A stretch of 21,104 nucleotides of DNA, taken from NCBI GenBank assembly GCA_964592905.1, contig CAZQGJ010000011.1, positions 1 to 21,104 of the forward strand. Reading direction: 5' to 3'. Source of the DNA: CAZQGJ01 sp964592905 (GTDB taxonomy: Bacteria; Patescibacteriota; UBA1384; CAYGGE01). The notes beneath the pieces are model-generated. The model was not told the origin of the DNA and did not search any database. It saw only the letters and a list, made by a program, of their open reading frames with translations. The position numbers and the translations under genes were made by a program. Positions 1-6,383 of this stretch are shown here, piece by piece. Positions within the stretch are counted from its first letter, which is position 1. Every line of letters starts with the position of its first letter.

Positions 1-91
1 ACAGTGGTTAAATCTCAAACTGAGCGCTGTAGCCCTCACGGCTAACCTCGTTGATTTTGAGTCGTTCGGTTTCAGGTAAGATATAAGCCAT
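1..91 (-). CDS. rpoA: RNA polymerase alpha subunit, 5' end only, interrupted by an in-frame TAA
   Basis: A frame opens with ATG at 91-89 behind a strong AAGGAG site 5 bases upstream, directly after rpsD, which is the usual place of rpoA at the end of the alpha operon. It reads MAYILPETERLKINE and later AQFEI, then TAA at 10-8, then codons for P and L before the window ends. In RpoA the first beta strand normally runs into x-I-x-P-L and then the GYG-TLGN-LRR dimerisation segment, so the TAA sits exactly where one residue (often E or S) is expected and the frame continues correctly after it. GAA or TCA would become TAA by one substitution. RpoA is essential, so an assembly or sequencing error, a real nonsense mutation with downstream re-initiation, or a recoded stop are all open. 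The gene continues outside the window. Confidence 0.7.
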
Positions 92-108
92 AGTTTCTCC
101 TTTATCAA

Positions 109-639
109 TTAACGTGAGTAAAACTCGACGATCAACTCTTCGTTGATATCTGGATCGAGGTCGGCTCGTTCAGGTAAGCGCTCGACCACGCCAACCGGTA
201 ATTTTTTATCGCTAATCTTGAGCCAGGTGGCCACGTCGGCATCGCGGGCGATTGGATCCATACCGGCTAATTCGATTGAGTCACCAATTTTGACAAGATA
301 GGAAGGGATATTGACTCGGTTACCGTTAACTTTGACATGGCCGTGATTGACCATCTGACGAGCTTGAGCTCGGCTAGTAGCAAAGTTAAGACGATAGATG
401 ATGTTATCGAGGCGACGCTCTAAATTGATGAGCAGAGTGGCGCCAGTAGCCGATTGGCTACGACTGGCTAACTGGAAGTAAGTGCGGAACTGCTTCTCGC
501 GAATGCCGTAAGCAAAGCGAACCTTTTGTTTTTCTCGAAGCTGCTTACCGTAATCGGAGAGCTTACTGCCACGACCACCGCCCGTAGTAGGAGCGGTTTT
601 GCGTCGGAGATATTTAGGGATTGAAAGTCGAGTAGACAT
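109..639 (-). CDS. rpsD: 30S ribosomal protein S4
   Basis: S4 nucleates assembly of the 30S body by binding the 16S 5' domain; in many bacteria it also represses the alpha operon. The hallmark KLSDYGKQLREKQKVR segment starts near residue 27, the RNA-binding S4 domain follows (RRLDNIIYR, QARQMVNHGHVKVNG, IPSYLVK), and it ends in the canonical IVEFYSR. At 176 residues it is shorter than the common 200-209. The N-terminal arm (MARYTGP-type start, with the Cys zinc motif found in some S4) is missing, leaving a short basic leader, and the linker after the S4 domain is also short. The stop is 17 bases from rpoA. Confidence 0.97.
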   Translation of the reverse strand: MSTRLSIPKYLRRKTAPTTGGGRGSKLSDYGKQLREKQKVRFAYGIREKQFRTYFQLASRSQSATGATLLINLERRLDNIIYRLNFATSRAQARQMVNHGHVKVNGNRVNIPSYLVKIGDSIELAGMDPIARDADVATWLKISDKKLPVGVVERLPERADLDPDINEELIVEFYSR

Positions 640-659
640 ATTAACCTTTCAGCTCGGGC

Positions 660-1052
660 TTAGACGCGGCGTGGCTTCTTGGGCCGGGTACCGTTATGAG
701 GAACTGGAGTGAGATCTTTGATACCGCTAATCATGATACCAGTGCCTTGAATCGCTCGGACAGCGGCCTCGCGACCTTGGCCAACACCGGTGACGAAGAC
801 ATCGACACTCTCGAGGCCATAGGCCTTGGCTTTATCCAGAGCACTCTTGAGGGTGATCTGAGCGGCGTAAGGTGTAGATTTGCGGGCGCCTTTGAAGTTA
901 TTAGCCCCAGCCGAAGCCCACGAAATAACATTACCCTTGGTGTCGGTCACGCTAATGATCGTGTTATTAAAGGTTGCCTGAACATAGATCTTGCCTTTGG
1001 GCACGGCATAAACGGTCTTTTTTCGAGTAGTTGCTTTGGTATTTTTGGCCAT
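660..1052 (-). CDS. rpsK: 30S ribosomal protein S11
   Basis: S11 lines the mRNA exit (Shine-Dalgarno) cleft of the 30S platform. The 130-residue product is full length: a short basic N-terminus, then IYVQATFNNTIISVTD, the GARKSTPYAAQ stretch, VFVTGVGQGREAAVRA and the closing TPVPHNGTRPKKPRRV, all standard S11 landmarks. It lies 20 bases after rpsD's start and 17 bases before the rpsM stop in the usual rpsM-rpsK-rpsD order, so it is co-transcribed with them. Confidence 0.98.
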   Translation of the reverse strand: MAKNTKATTRKKTVYAVPKGKIYVQATFNNTIISVTDTKGNVISWASAGANNFKGARKSTPYAAQITLKSALDKAKAYGLESVDVFVTGVGQGREAAVRAIQGTGIMISGIKDLTPVPHNGTRPKKPRRV

Positions 1053-1069
1053 ATTAATTCCTTTGGAGA

Positions 1070-1456
1070 TTAGGTCTTATCGGCGCTTTTGCGGCGGCCT
1101 GAACCCATTGTAACTTTTTTGCCACGCTTGGTTCGAGCATTGGTTTTGGTGCGTTGACCGTGGACCGGCAAATTGCGAGCGTGTCGAACACCACGATAGG
1201 CACCGATCTCTTTGAGGCGCTTGATGTTGGAGTTGATCTCCATCTTGAGGTCACCCTCTACCTTGATATGTTGATCGATATATTGGCGAAGCTTTTCGAT
1301 CTCTTCGTCGGTCAGCTGACCGATCTTACGGGCGAGATCAAGATTGCAGGCCTCTACGATGACCTTGGCGTTGTTACGACCAACACCAAAGAGGTAGCTT
1401 AAGCCGATCTCGAGATTTTTCTGATTGGGGATATTTACACCGGCAATACGAGCCAT
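1070..1456 (-). CDS. rpsM: 30S ribosomal protein S13
   Basis: S13 forms bridges from the 30S head to the 50S subunit and contacts P-site tRNA through its basic C-terminal tail. The 128-residue protein begins MARIAGVNIPNQK, contains the helix-two-turn-helix segment SYLFGVGRNNAKVI, and ends with the expected tail GVRHARNLPVHGQRT, then a Lys/Arg-rich stretch. Length and motifs are typical. It follows rpmJ by 12 bases and precedes rpsK. Confidence 0.98.
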   Translation of the reverse strand: MARIAGVNIPNQKNLEIGLSYLFGVGRNNAKVIVEACNLDLARKIGQLTDEEIEKLRQYIDQHIKVEGDLKMEINSNIKRLKEIGAYRGVRHARNLPVHGQRTKTNARTKRGKKVTMGSGRRKSADKT

Positions 1457-1468
1457 AAAACTCCTAAC

Positions 1469-1582
1469 TTAACCTTGACGCTGCTTGTGACGAGGGTTAG
1501 CACAGATAACCATCACTCGGCGATGTCGACGAATAATTCGACATTTGAGGCAGCGGACTTTAACTGATGGTTTAACTTGCAT
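1469..1582 (-). CDS. rpmJ: 50S ribosomal protein L36
   Basis: L36 is the smallest 50S protein and stabilises 23S rRNA near the L7/L12 stalk base. The start at 1582 gives a normal 37-residue product beginning MQVKPSVKVRCLKC; an upstream in-frame ATG (1684) would add 34 residues read out of frame through infA and is rejected. The zinc ligands C-x2-C (CLKC) and C-x4-H (CANPRH) are all present, so this is the zinc-binding form. Its start codon lies 11 bases inside the end of infA, suggesting translational coupling. Confidence 0.97.
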   Translation of the reverse strand: MQVKPSVKVRCLKCRIIRRHRRVMVICANPRHKQRQG

Positions 1583-1955
1583 GTGGCTCCTGACTTTCAG
1601 GTTGACTTGATTCTGGGTCGACTGGTGTGTTGACGCTCTCGGTGGCTGCGGACTGGGCCTGAGTGGCCTCTGTTGCCCCCGCAACTGCCGTTACTTCGGC
1701 TGACTGATTGGGATCGCCCTCGAGTCCCTCGCCTGGTTTAAGGCGGCGACTGATGCGACCACGGTTGAGATCATAGACCGAGCGTTCGACCGTGACTCGG
1801 TCACCTTCTAGAACCCGAATATGATGTTTACGCATTTTGCCATTGAGATAACAGAGGATGACACCGTCTTCTTGGTCGATCTGAACGCGAAAAGTAGCGT
1901 TGGGTAACGACTCGGCTACGGTACCAAATGATTCAATTAAATCGTCTTTAGGCAT
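1572..1955 (-). CDS. infA: Translation initiation factor IF-1 with an extra C-terminal tail
   Basis: IF-1 occupies the ribosomal A site during initiation. Residues 1-73 form the usual OB-fold: MPKDDLIESFGTVAESLPN, then FRV, YLNGKMRKHHIRVLEGDRV, and RGRISRRLKPGE. Standard IF-1 ends about here (71-73 residues), but this frame runs on for about 54 more residues of Ala/Glu/Ser/Gln/Thr-rich, acidic, low-complexity sequence, predicted disordered. A GGTGGA Shine-Dalgarno supports the start at 1955. The last bases overlap the rpmJ start, so the tail also bridges the two genes. The core assignment is firm; a role for the tail is unknown. Confidence 0.95.
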   Translation of the reverse strand: MPKDDLIESFGTVAESLPNATFRVQIDQEDGVILCYLNGKMRKHHIRVLEGDRVTVERSVYDLNRGRISRRLKPGEGLEGDPNQSAEVTAVAGATEATQAQSAATESVNTPVDPESSQPESQEPHAS

Positions 1956-1967
1956 TTTCCACCAGTC

Positions 1968-1992
1968 AAAAATTCCGCCGTAAGATTGGCGG
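1968..1992 (-). terminator. Hairpin plus U-tract ahead of infA (attenuator-like)
   Basis: On the minus strand CCGCC (1992-1988) pairs with GGCGG (1979-1975) around an 8-base loop and is followed by AATTTTTG. It lies between the promoter at 2062-2091 and the infA start, 13 bases before the ATG. It could terminate or attenuate transcription entering infA-rpsD, or hide or space the infA ribosome-binding site. The structure is seen in the sequence; regulatory use is inferred. Confidence 0.5.
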
Positions 1993-2061
1993 TTATACCT
2001 CGGATATACTTAATGATTGCCCTCTTAAGTCAACACACAATCGGAACTGAGGTATGAATCG

Positions 2062-2091
2062 ATTATAACATTGGCTAACAGAGATAGTCAA
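2062..2091 (-). promoter_or_regulatory. Promoter for infA-rpmJ-rpsM-rpsK-rpsD-rpoA
   Basis: TTGACT (2091-2086), an 18-base spacer and TATAAT (2067-2062) sit just after the map stop codon in the 139-base gap before infA. A start near 2055 would give a leader of about 100 bases containing the hairpin at 1975-1992. A second, poorer TTGACT at about 2031 has no good -10 at 17 bases. Confidence 0.6.
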
Positions 2092-2094
2092 GGG

Positions 2095-2856
2095 TTATTT
2101 AACCAAGATCTCGGCGCGATTGGCTTGGACTATGACAGTAGCCTCGAAATGGGCCGCTAGACTATGATCAGCTGTGACGATCGTCCAACCATCGCGCGCT
2201 TGATAGACCTCGGGGCTGCCCAAAGTGACCATCGGTTCAATGGCGATGGTCATGCCGGTGCGAAGAGTGAAATTGCCACGTTTCTCTGGATAGTTGGGGA
2301 TGCTCGGCTCTTCCCACTGTTCTCGTCCGATACCGTGACCAGTTAATTCACGAACGACGCCGAAATGATGCGGTAAACAGACGGCCGAGATAATTCTACC
2401 CAGCTCCAAGGTGGTGAGGCCGTCTCGGGTAGCAGCTAAGCCGGCCTCGAGGGCTTGGGCGGTCACCTCTAACAGTTGAGTGGCCTCTGGTGTGATCTGA
2501 CCGATGCCAATAGTTCTGGCGCTATCGACACACCAACCTTGATAACGGAGCCCAACATCGATACCGAGGAGGTCGCCAGCCTGTAGGCGACGTTGATCTG
2601 GTAAACCGTGGACTACTGCCTCGTTGACCGATAAGCAAGTGGCGTAGGGATAGTCATGAAAACCTTTAAAGGTTGGTTCGGCGCCGGCCTGTCGAATCAG
2701 GGTTTCGGCCAGTTGGTCGAGTTCTAGTGTCGTCATGCCTTCGGCTGCCTGATCGACTAATCGATCGAGCACTGTTTGCAGGATCTGACCGGCCTGACGC
2801 ATGAGCTGTTGATCGGCGGCTGACTTAATTAATGAGTCTGATAGCGCTGATTTCAT
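2095..2856 (-). CDS. map: Type I methionine aminopeptidase
   Basis: The enzyme removes the initiator methionine from nascent proteins in the cytoplasm using a dinuclear metal centre. All five metal ligands of the pita-bread fold are visible: D100 (LLGIDVG), D111 (CVDSART), H174 (TGHGIG), E207 (IAIEPMV) and E238 (HFEATV); H83 (AVVHGLP) is the conserved substrate-side histidine. At 253 residues without an N-terminal SH3-binding or zinc-finger extension it is the minimal type Ia form. The start overlaps the adk stop as ATGA, so the genes are translationally coupled. Position between adk and infA is standard for the spc/alpha junction. Confidence 0.97.
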   Translation of the reverse strand: MKSALSDSLIKSAADQQLMRQAGQILQTVLDRLVDQAAEGMTTLELDQLAETLIRQAGAEPTFKGFHDYPYATCLSVNEAVVHGLPDQRRLQAGDLLGIDVGLRYQGWCVDSARTIGIGQITPEATQLLEVTAQALEAGLAATRDGLTTLELGRIISAVCLPHHFGVVRELTGHGIGREQWEEPSIPNYPEKRGNFTLRTGMTIAIEPMVTLGSPEVYQARDGWTIVTADHSLAAHFEATVIVQANRAEILVK

Positions 2857-3557
2857 GACTGATCTCTCATAGGCAAGGCTAAACCGGCGGCCTGATAGTG
2901 ACTTTCGATGGCTTGGAGTAACGATTCGGTGACAGATTTAATATCTGGCTTGGCATCGATCTCGATAATCTTGCCGGCGGCTCGAAACTCTTCGATCAAC
3001 GGCAGGGTATCTTTAAAAAATAGGTCTAATCGAGTTGAGGCGACCGAGAGTTCGTCATCGTGTCGAGTGCTCAGCTCTGTTTGACAGACAGGACAGAGCG
3101 ATTTATCGTTGGCCTGGCTAGCCACTAGGTTGATAGTGCTATAACCACAGTTGAGACAGGTGAGGCGTGACTGAATGCGAGCCAAAGCTGTCTCTCGATC
3201 CAGTTTGAGATAGATGATCGTCGGTAGCTCGATTCCGGCCTGTTCAAAAACGGTGATCTGCGACATCAGCTGTTGATGCGAACGCATGATGCTGTCAAAG
3301 AGCCAATCCTGTTCTGGATCTAGAGTGGTCAACGCCTGCTCTAGGAGCCCAACTACAACGCTATCGGGCACTCGCTGACCGGCCTGCATTAACGAGGCAA
3401 TCTCTGAGTGTTGCGGATGTTGGCCCTGGGCTACGATTTTACGCAGCTCCGCCCCAATTTCGAAATAATTAAACTTGAACTTGGATAACAGGGCTCTGGC
3501 TTGCGTCCCCTTACCAGAACCTTGTGCTCCCATAATATTGAAAGCCAGCCTATTCAC
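2853..3557 (-). CDS. adk: Adenylate kinase (zinc-lid type, divergent NMP site)
   Basis: It interconverts ATP + AMP and 2 ADP. The Walker A loop GAQGSGKGTQA is at 10-20, and the LID carries a four-cysteine zinc knuckle: C134, C137, C155 and C158. The start is GTG at 3557, overlapping the preceding gene by 8 bases; residues 4-9 form the expected first strand. Two NMP-binding segments are unusual: the normal T-G-D-x-LR region reads EIGAELRK (33-40), and the normal D-G-F-P-R region reads DSIMRSHQQ (88-96), keeping R92. At 234 residues it is longer than the usual ~215. Most likely it is the adenylate kinase of the spc operon, though a shifted NMP preference is possible. Confidence 0.9.
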   Translation of the reverse strand: MNRLAFNIMGAQGSGKGTQARALLSKFKFNYFEIGAELRKIVAQGQHPQHSEIASLMQAGQRVPDSVVVGLLEQALTTLDPEQDWLFDSIMRSHQQLMSQITVFEQAGIELPTIIYLKLDRETALARIQSRLTCLNCGYSTINLVASQANDKSLCPVCQTELSTRHDDELSVASTRLDLFFKDTLPLIEEFRAAGKIIEIDAKPDIKSVTESLLQAIESHYQAAGLALPMRDQS

Positions 3558-4581
3558 CGCTGATGCCTAAGATCTTTTCTGCGCTGTGTTCTAAGGAGAG
3601 GATCGGCTGTCCGTCAAGCTTGATGAGCTTAAGTTGACCTTGGGCCTGATTCGATTTTTCAAGGTAGGCCAAACCCTGAAAGCCCGGTAAAAAGGTGGGG
3701 GATTCGATGATCTGAGCTGAGGTAATCAATTTGATTTCAGAGTTCTTTTGCCTATCGATTAACAGTAGCTCACTACCGTTTTTGATATTATCGGTCTGGC
3801 TCTTGCTCAGTGCGATTAAACCGGTCGAATCTAAGCCGTAATCAATCAGGGTTTGATTCTTGGCTTGATAGATCGATTGTTCAGCCTTGCCCAAAAGCGA
3901 CCAACTGATTAACTGGTTATTTTTGGTGCTCCCCTTAAACAGTAAGAGCTCTTTTTTATTGGGGTGGTAGCTAACCCGACTAATACCGCTATTATCAGAG
4001 AGCAGCTTTTGTCGGTTCTGGCCATTAAGGCTGGCAGTATAAAGAGTAAAGCCAACGTTCGGTTCAGCATTGGTAAAGCTTGTAAAGGCCAGTTGACTGC
4101 TATCTGGCGAGAGGGCTGGGGCTTCGGTCGCGATGAAATTTTCGATCAATCGTGAGCTCTGGCCACTTTTCAAGCCACTAGCCATCAGGTTAGTGCCACT
4201 ATCCGTTTCGAGGAGATAAACCAAGCTATCGCTCGACGGTTGGAGGTTGGCGGTGTCGATGATCCGTTCGGTAGCAGTAGATTTGACCAGTACCCGGTTT
4301 TGGTTGGTGGCTAGATCGATCTCGTTAATCTGTATCCCTTGACCACGATTGATTTTGAGATAGAGCTTACCGTTCAAGCTACCACCCTGTGCCGATGGGG
4401 CTAGGCTAGGGGTGAGGATTGGCGCGTCGCTCGTCTCGCTGTTGGTTGATTGATCGGTAGCTGTTTGGCTAGCGATTGATTGAGAGTCAGCGACGATGGG
4501 CTGGGGTGGTTTCTTAACTATTAGCCAAGCCAAGCCGACGAGGGCGGCAATAAAGGCCAATTGGATCCCATTTTTGAGCAC
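3550..4581 (-). CDS. Membrane-anchored TolB/WD40-like beta-propeller protein of unknown function
   Basis: Not a ribosomal-operon gene in any standard arrangement. The protein has a hydrophobic anchor at about residues 7-22 followed by KKPPQP, a Ser/Thr/Gln-rich linker to about 70, then repeated blades of the TolB/dipeptidyl-peptidase-propeller type: polar D-x-A-TNQNR turns, APALSPDSSQLAFTSF, LYTASLNGQNRQKLL, ISRVSYHPNKKELLLF and similar near 120, 165, 205, 250 and 295. No catalytic triad is visible. Topology should be N-in with the propeller outside the membrane. The start is GTG with GGAGAG upstream. It is 9 bases after secY and overlaps adk by 8 bases, so it is fully embedded in the operon. 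A link to Sec-dependent export or envelope assembly is a guess from position only. Confidence 0.75.
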   Translation of the reverse strand: MLKNGIQLAFIAALVGLAWLIVKKPPQPIVADSQSIASQTATDQSTNSETSDAPILTPSLAPSAQGGSLNGKLYLKINRGQGIQINEIDLATNQNRVLVKSTATERIIDTANLQPSSDSLVYLLETDSGTNLMASGLKSGQSSRLIENFIATEAPALSPDSSQLAFTSFTNAEPNVGFTLYTASLNGQNRQKLLSDNSGISRVSYHPNKKELLLFKGSTKNNQLISWSLLGKAEQSIYQAKNQTLIDYGLDSTGLIALSKSQTDNIKNGSELLLIDRQKNSEIKLITSAQIIESPTFLPGFQGLAYLEKSNQAQGQLKLIKLDGQPILSLEHSAEKILGISGE

Positions 4582-4590
4582 GCTCTCTCC

Positions 4591-5871
4591 TTAGTATTGC
4601 TCGTAGCGATTTTGCAGTAGATAAGCCTGTATCTGACGCATCGTTTCGAGGGTGACGCTAACCATGATCAGGATACTGGTACCCGAGATGGCAAGTGACT
4701 GAATACCGGTGATATTTTCGATGATATAAGGCAAGAGGGCGACGATAGCTAAGAAGAGTGAGCCAGTTAGGGTAATCCGATTAATCACCGACATCAGGTA
4801 GTGCTCGGTATCAACGCCTGGTCGGATGCCGGGTACAAAGCCACCCTGCTTTTGAAGATTCTCGGCGATCTCTTTGGGCTGAAAGATAAGATAGGTATAA
4901 AAATAGGTAAAGGCGATGACCAGGGCAAAGTAAACTGACCCGTAGAGCCAGCGGTTACTAACAAACTTGAGGATAGATTCGCCGAGTTTGATTAGCCAGG
5001 CCGGTTCTAGTGTCGAGAAAAAGCGACCGGCCACTTCGGGGATAACGAGAAAGGTCAGGGCAAAGATGATCGGTAGAACGCCGCCTAGATTCAGTTTGAG
5101 CGGTAGGTGGGACTGGACGCTCCCTGATTCACTAGCCGCTCTGACACGCCTAGCATAGGTGACAGGAATGCGTCGCTCTGCCTCGTTAGTTAAGACGATA
5201 AGAGCGATAATGGCTAAGCTCAAAGCTAACCAGCCAAGGCTGGCCAAGATCTGCCCTGTTTCGATACCGCCGACGGTCAACAGAGCTAGGGTATTACGGA
5301 GCTGTCCAGGGATACCGGCGATAATACCGACGGTAATGATTAACGAGGCGCCGTTGCCGATACCGCTCTCTGTTATTAGTTCGCCAAGCCACATCAAGAA
5401 GACAGTACCGGCTGTGGCCGCCAAGACCAAGGTCAAGATCGTTAAGGGATCATAGCTAGTTAAGATACCCTGTGTCTTGAGCGTCTGGATAACGGCAAAG
5501 ATCTGAATCAAAGCCAAGGGAATGGTGGCATAGCGAGTGTATTGATTGATCTTTTGCTGTCCGTGTTGGCCATCTTTTTTGAGCGCGGCTAAACTCGGCA
5601 CCAAGGTCGAGAGCAACTGAATAACGATACTAGCCGTGATATAAGGGCCGATGCCCATCAGGGCCAGAGAAAAATTACTCAACGTACCACCCGAAAAGAG
5701 ATTCAAGAGGCCAAAGATCTGTGAGGCAGCAAAGAACTCCTTGAGCTTGTCTAGGTCGGCCCCAGGTAGAGGAATATGCGCCATGACGCGCTCAACGAAT
5801 AATAGACCTATCGTTAAACCGATCCGTTTGCGTAAGTCGGTATTGTGCCAGATTTGTAGAAGTCGATTCAT
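4591..5871 (-). CDS. secY: Protein translocase subunit SecY
   Basis: SecY is the pore of the Sec translocon in the cytoplasmic membrane. The 426-residue product has the expected ten membrane segments, the plug/helix-2 region around FSGGTLSNFSLALMGIGPYI, the ASIVIQLL segment and the cytoplasmic C5 loop GGFVPGIRPGVDTEHYL that contacts SecA and the ribosome. Length is normal. The start is at 5871, 86 bases after rplO, with a promoter whose -10 lies 6 bases from the ATG and a terminator hairpin just upstream. Transcription from this promoter would give a leaderless mRNA; GAGG at -6 is too close to act as a usual Shine-Dalgarno. Confidence 0.98.
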   Translation of the reverse strand: MNRLLQIWHNTDLRKRIGLTIGLLFVERVMAHIPLPGADLDKLKEFFAASQIFGLLNLFSGGTLSNFSLALMGIGPYITASIVIQLLSTLVPSLAALKKDGQHGQQKINQYTRYATIPLALIQIFAVIQTLKTQGILTSYDPLTILTLVLAATAGTVFLMWLGELITESGIGNGASLIITVGIIAGIPGQLRNTLALLTVGGIETGQILASLGWLALSLAIIALIVLTNEAERRIPVTYARRVRAASESGSVQSHLPLKLNLGGVLPIIFALTFLVIPEVAGRFFSTLEPAWLIKLGESILKFVSNRWLYGSVYFALVIAFTYFYTYLIFQPKEIAENLQKQGGFVPGIRPGVDTEHYLMSVINRITLTGSLFLAIVALLPYIIENITGIQSLAISGTSILIMVSVTLETMRQIQAYLLQNRYEQY

Positions 5872-5877
5872 AGCCTC

Positions 5878-5906
5878 AATTTACCGTTTCTGGTATAGAC
5901 TGTCAA
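5878..5906 (-). promoter_or_regulatory. secY promoter, predicted leaderless start
   Basis: TTGACA (5906-5901), a 17-base spacer and TAAATT (5883-5878). The -10 hexamer ends 6 bases before the secY ATG, placing +1 on or next to the A of the ATG. It immediately follows the terminator at 5906-5941, sharing one base with it. Confidence 0.6.
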
Positions 5907-5941
5907 ATAACCAAAAGAGCCCGAAGGCTCTAGTGGTTATT
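5906..5941 (-). terminator. UUCG-loop intrinsic terminator between rplO and secY
   Basis: On the minus strand AGAGCC-TTCG-GGCTCT (5931-5916) forms a 6-bp stem with the stable UUCG tetraloop followed by TTTT. Outer arms AATAACCA and TGGTTATT (5941-5934 and 5913-5906) can extend it by 8 bp. It begins 17 bases after the rplO stop. It would end or reduce transcription of the upstream ribosomal operon before secY. Confidence 0.7.
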
Positions 5942-5957
5942 TTCAGGATTGTCAAGG

Positions 5958-6383
5958 TTAAGCGACTGGCTGGTTAAAGCGATCCGCTAAGCTGGCAGAA
6001 ACCTTAATCTGATCTAATTTTAACTCTTTGGTTAAGGCGCCGCGATTGACTAACTTGACTCCAGATCGCCCGTAGCCCTTGATCAGGCCGCGTTCGACTA
6101 AATTGTCAGGAGTGACGGTCTCACCGTTCTGGTAGCCGCGCTCGAGTAAGTCGAGACTAATCATTGCCTCGGGATCTCGATGAGATTTAAAGCCACGTAC
6201 CTTAGCCATTCGATAGTCCGAAGCGGACATCATACCGGCAAAGCGACGAGGAATCTTGTAACCTGTGCGAGCTTTTTGACCCTTGGTGCCACGGCCGGCA
6301 GTTTTGCCTTGACCGGCACCGATGCCTCGGCCGACTCGAGATTTTGGAGCTTCACGGGTAATAACTAATTCATGTAGTTGCAT
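5958..6383 (-). CDS. rplO: 50S ribosomal protein L15
   Basis: L15 is a late-assembly 50S protein threaded through 23S rRNA. The Gly/Arg/Lys-rich N-terminal extension is plain (GRGIGAGQGKTAGRGTKGQ at about 18-36), followed by the globular part with FKSHRDPEAMISLDLLERG and VKLVNRGALTKELK. It has 141 residues, near the usual 144-148. Its ATG overlaps the rpsE stop, leaving no room for rpmD (L30), which sits here in most bacteria. It is the last gene before the terminator at 5906-5941. Confidence 0.97.
   Translation of the reverse strand: MQLHELVITREAPKSRVGRGIGAGQGKTAGRGTKGQKARTGYKIPRRFAGMMSASDYRMAKVRGFKSHRDPEAMISLDLLERGYQNGETVTPDNLVERGLIKGYGRSGVKLVNRGALTKELKLDQIKVSASLADRFNQPVA

Noticed and set aside
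696..1073. 125-residue plus-strand frame opposite rpsK
   Set aside because: It lies fully antisense to a clearly conserved gene, has no ribosome site and no recognisable protein features. The same holds for plus-strand frames opposite secY (5159-5455, 5651-5977), rpsC and rplB.
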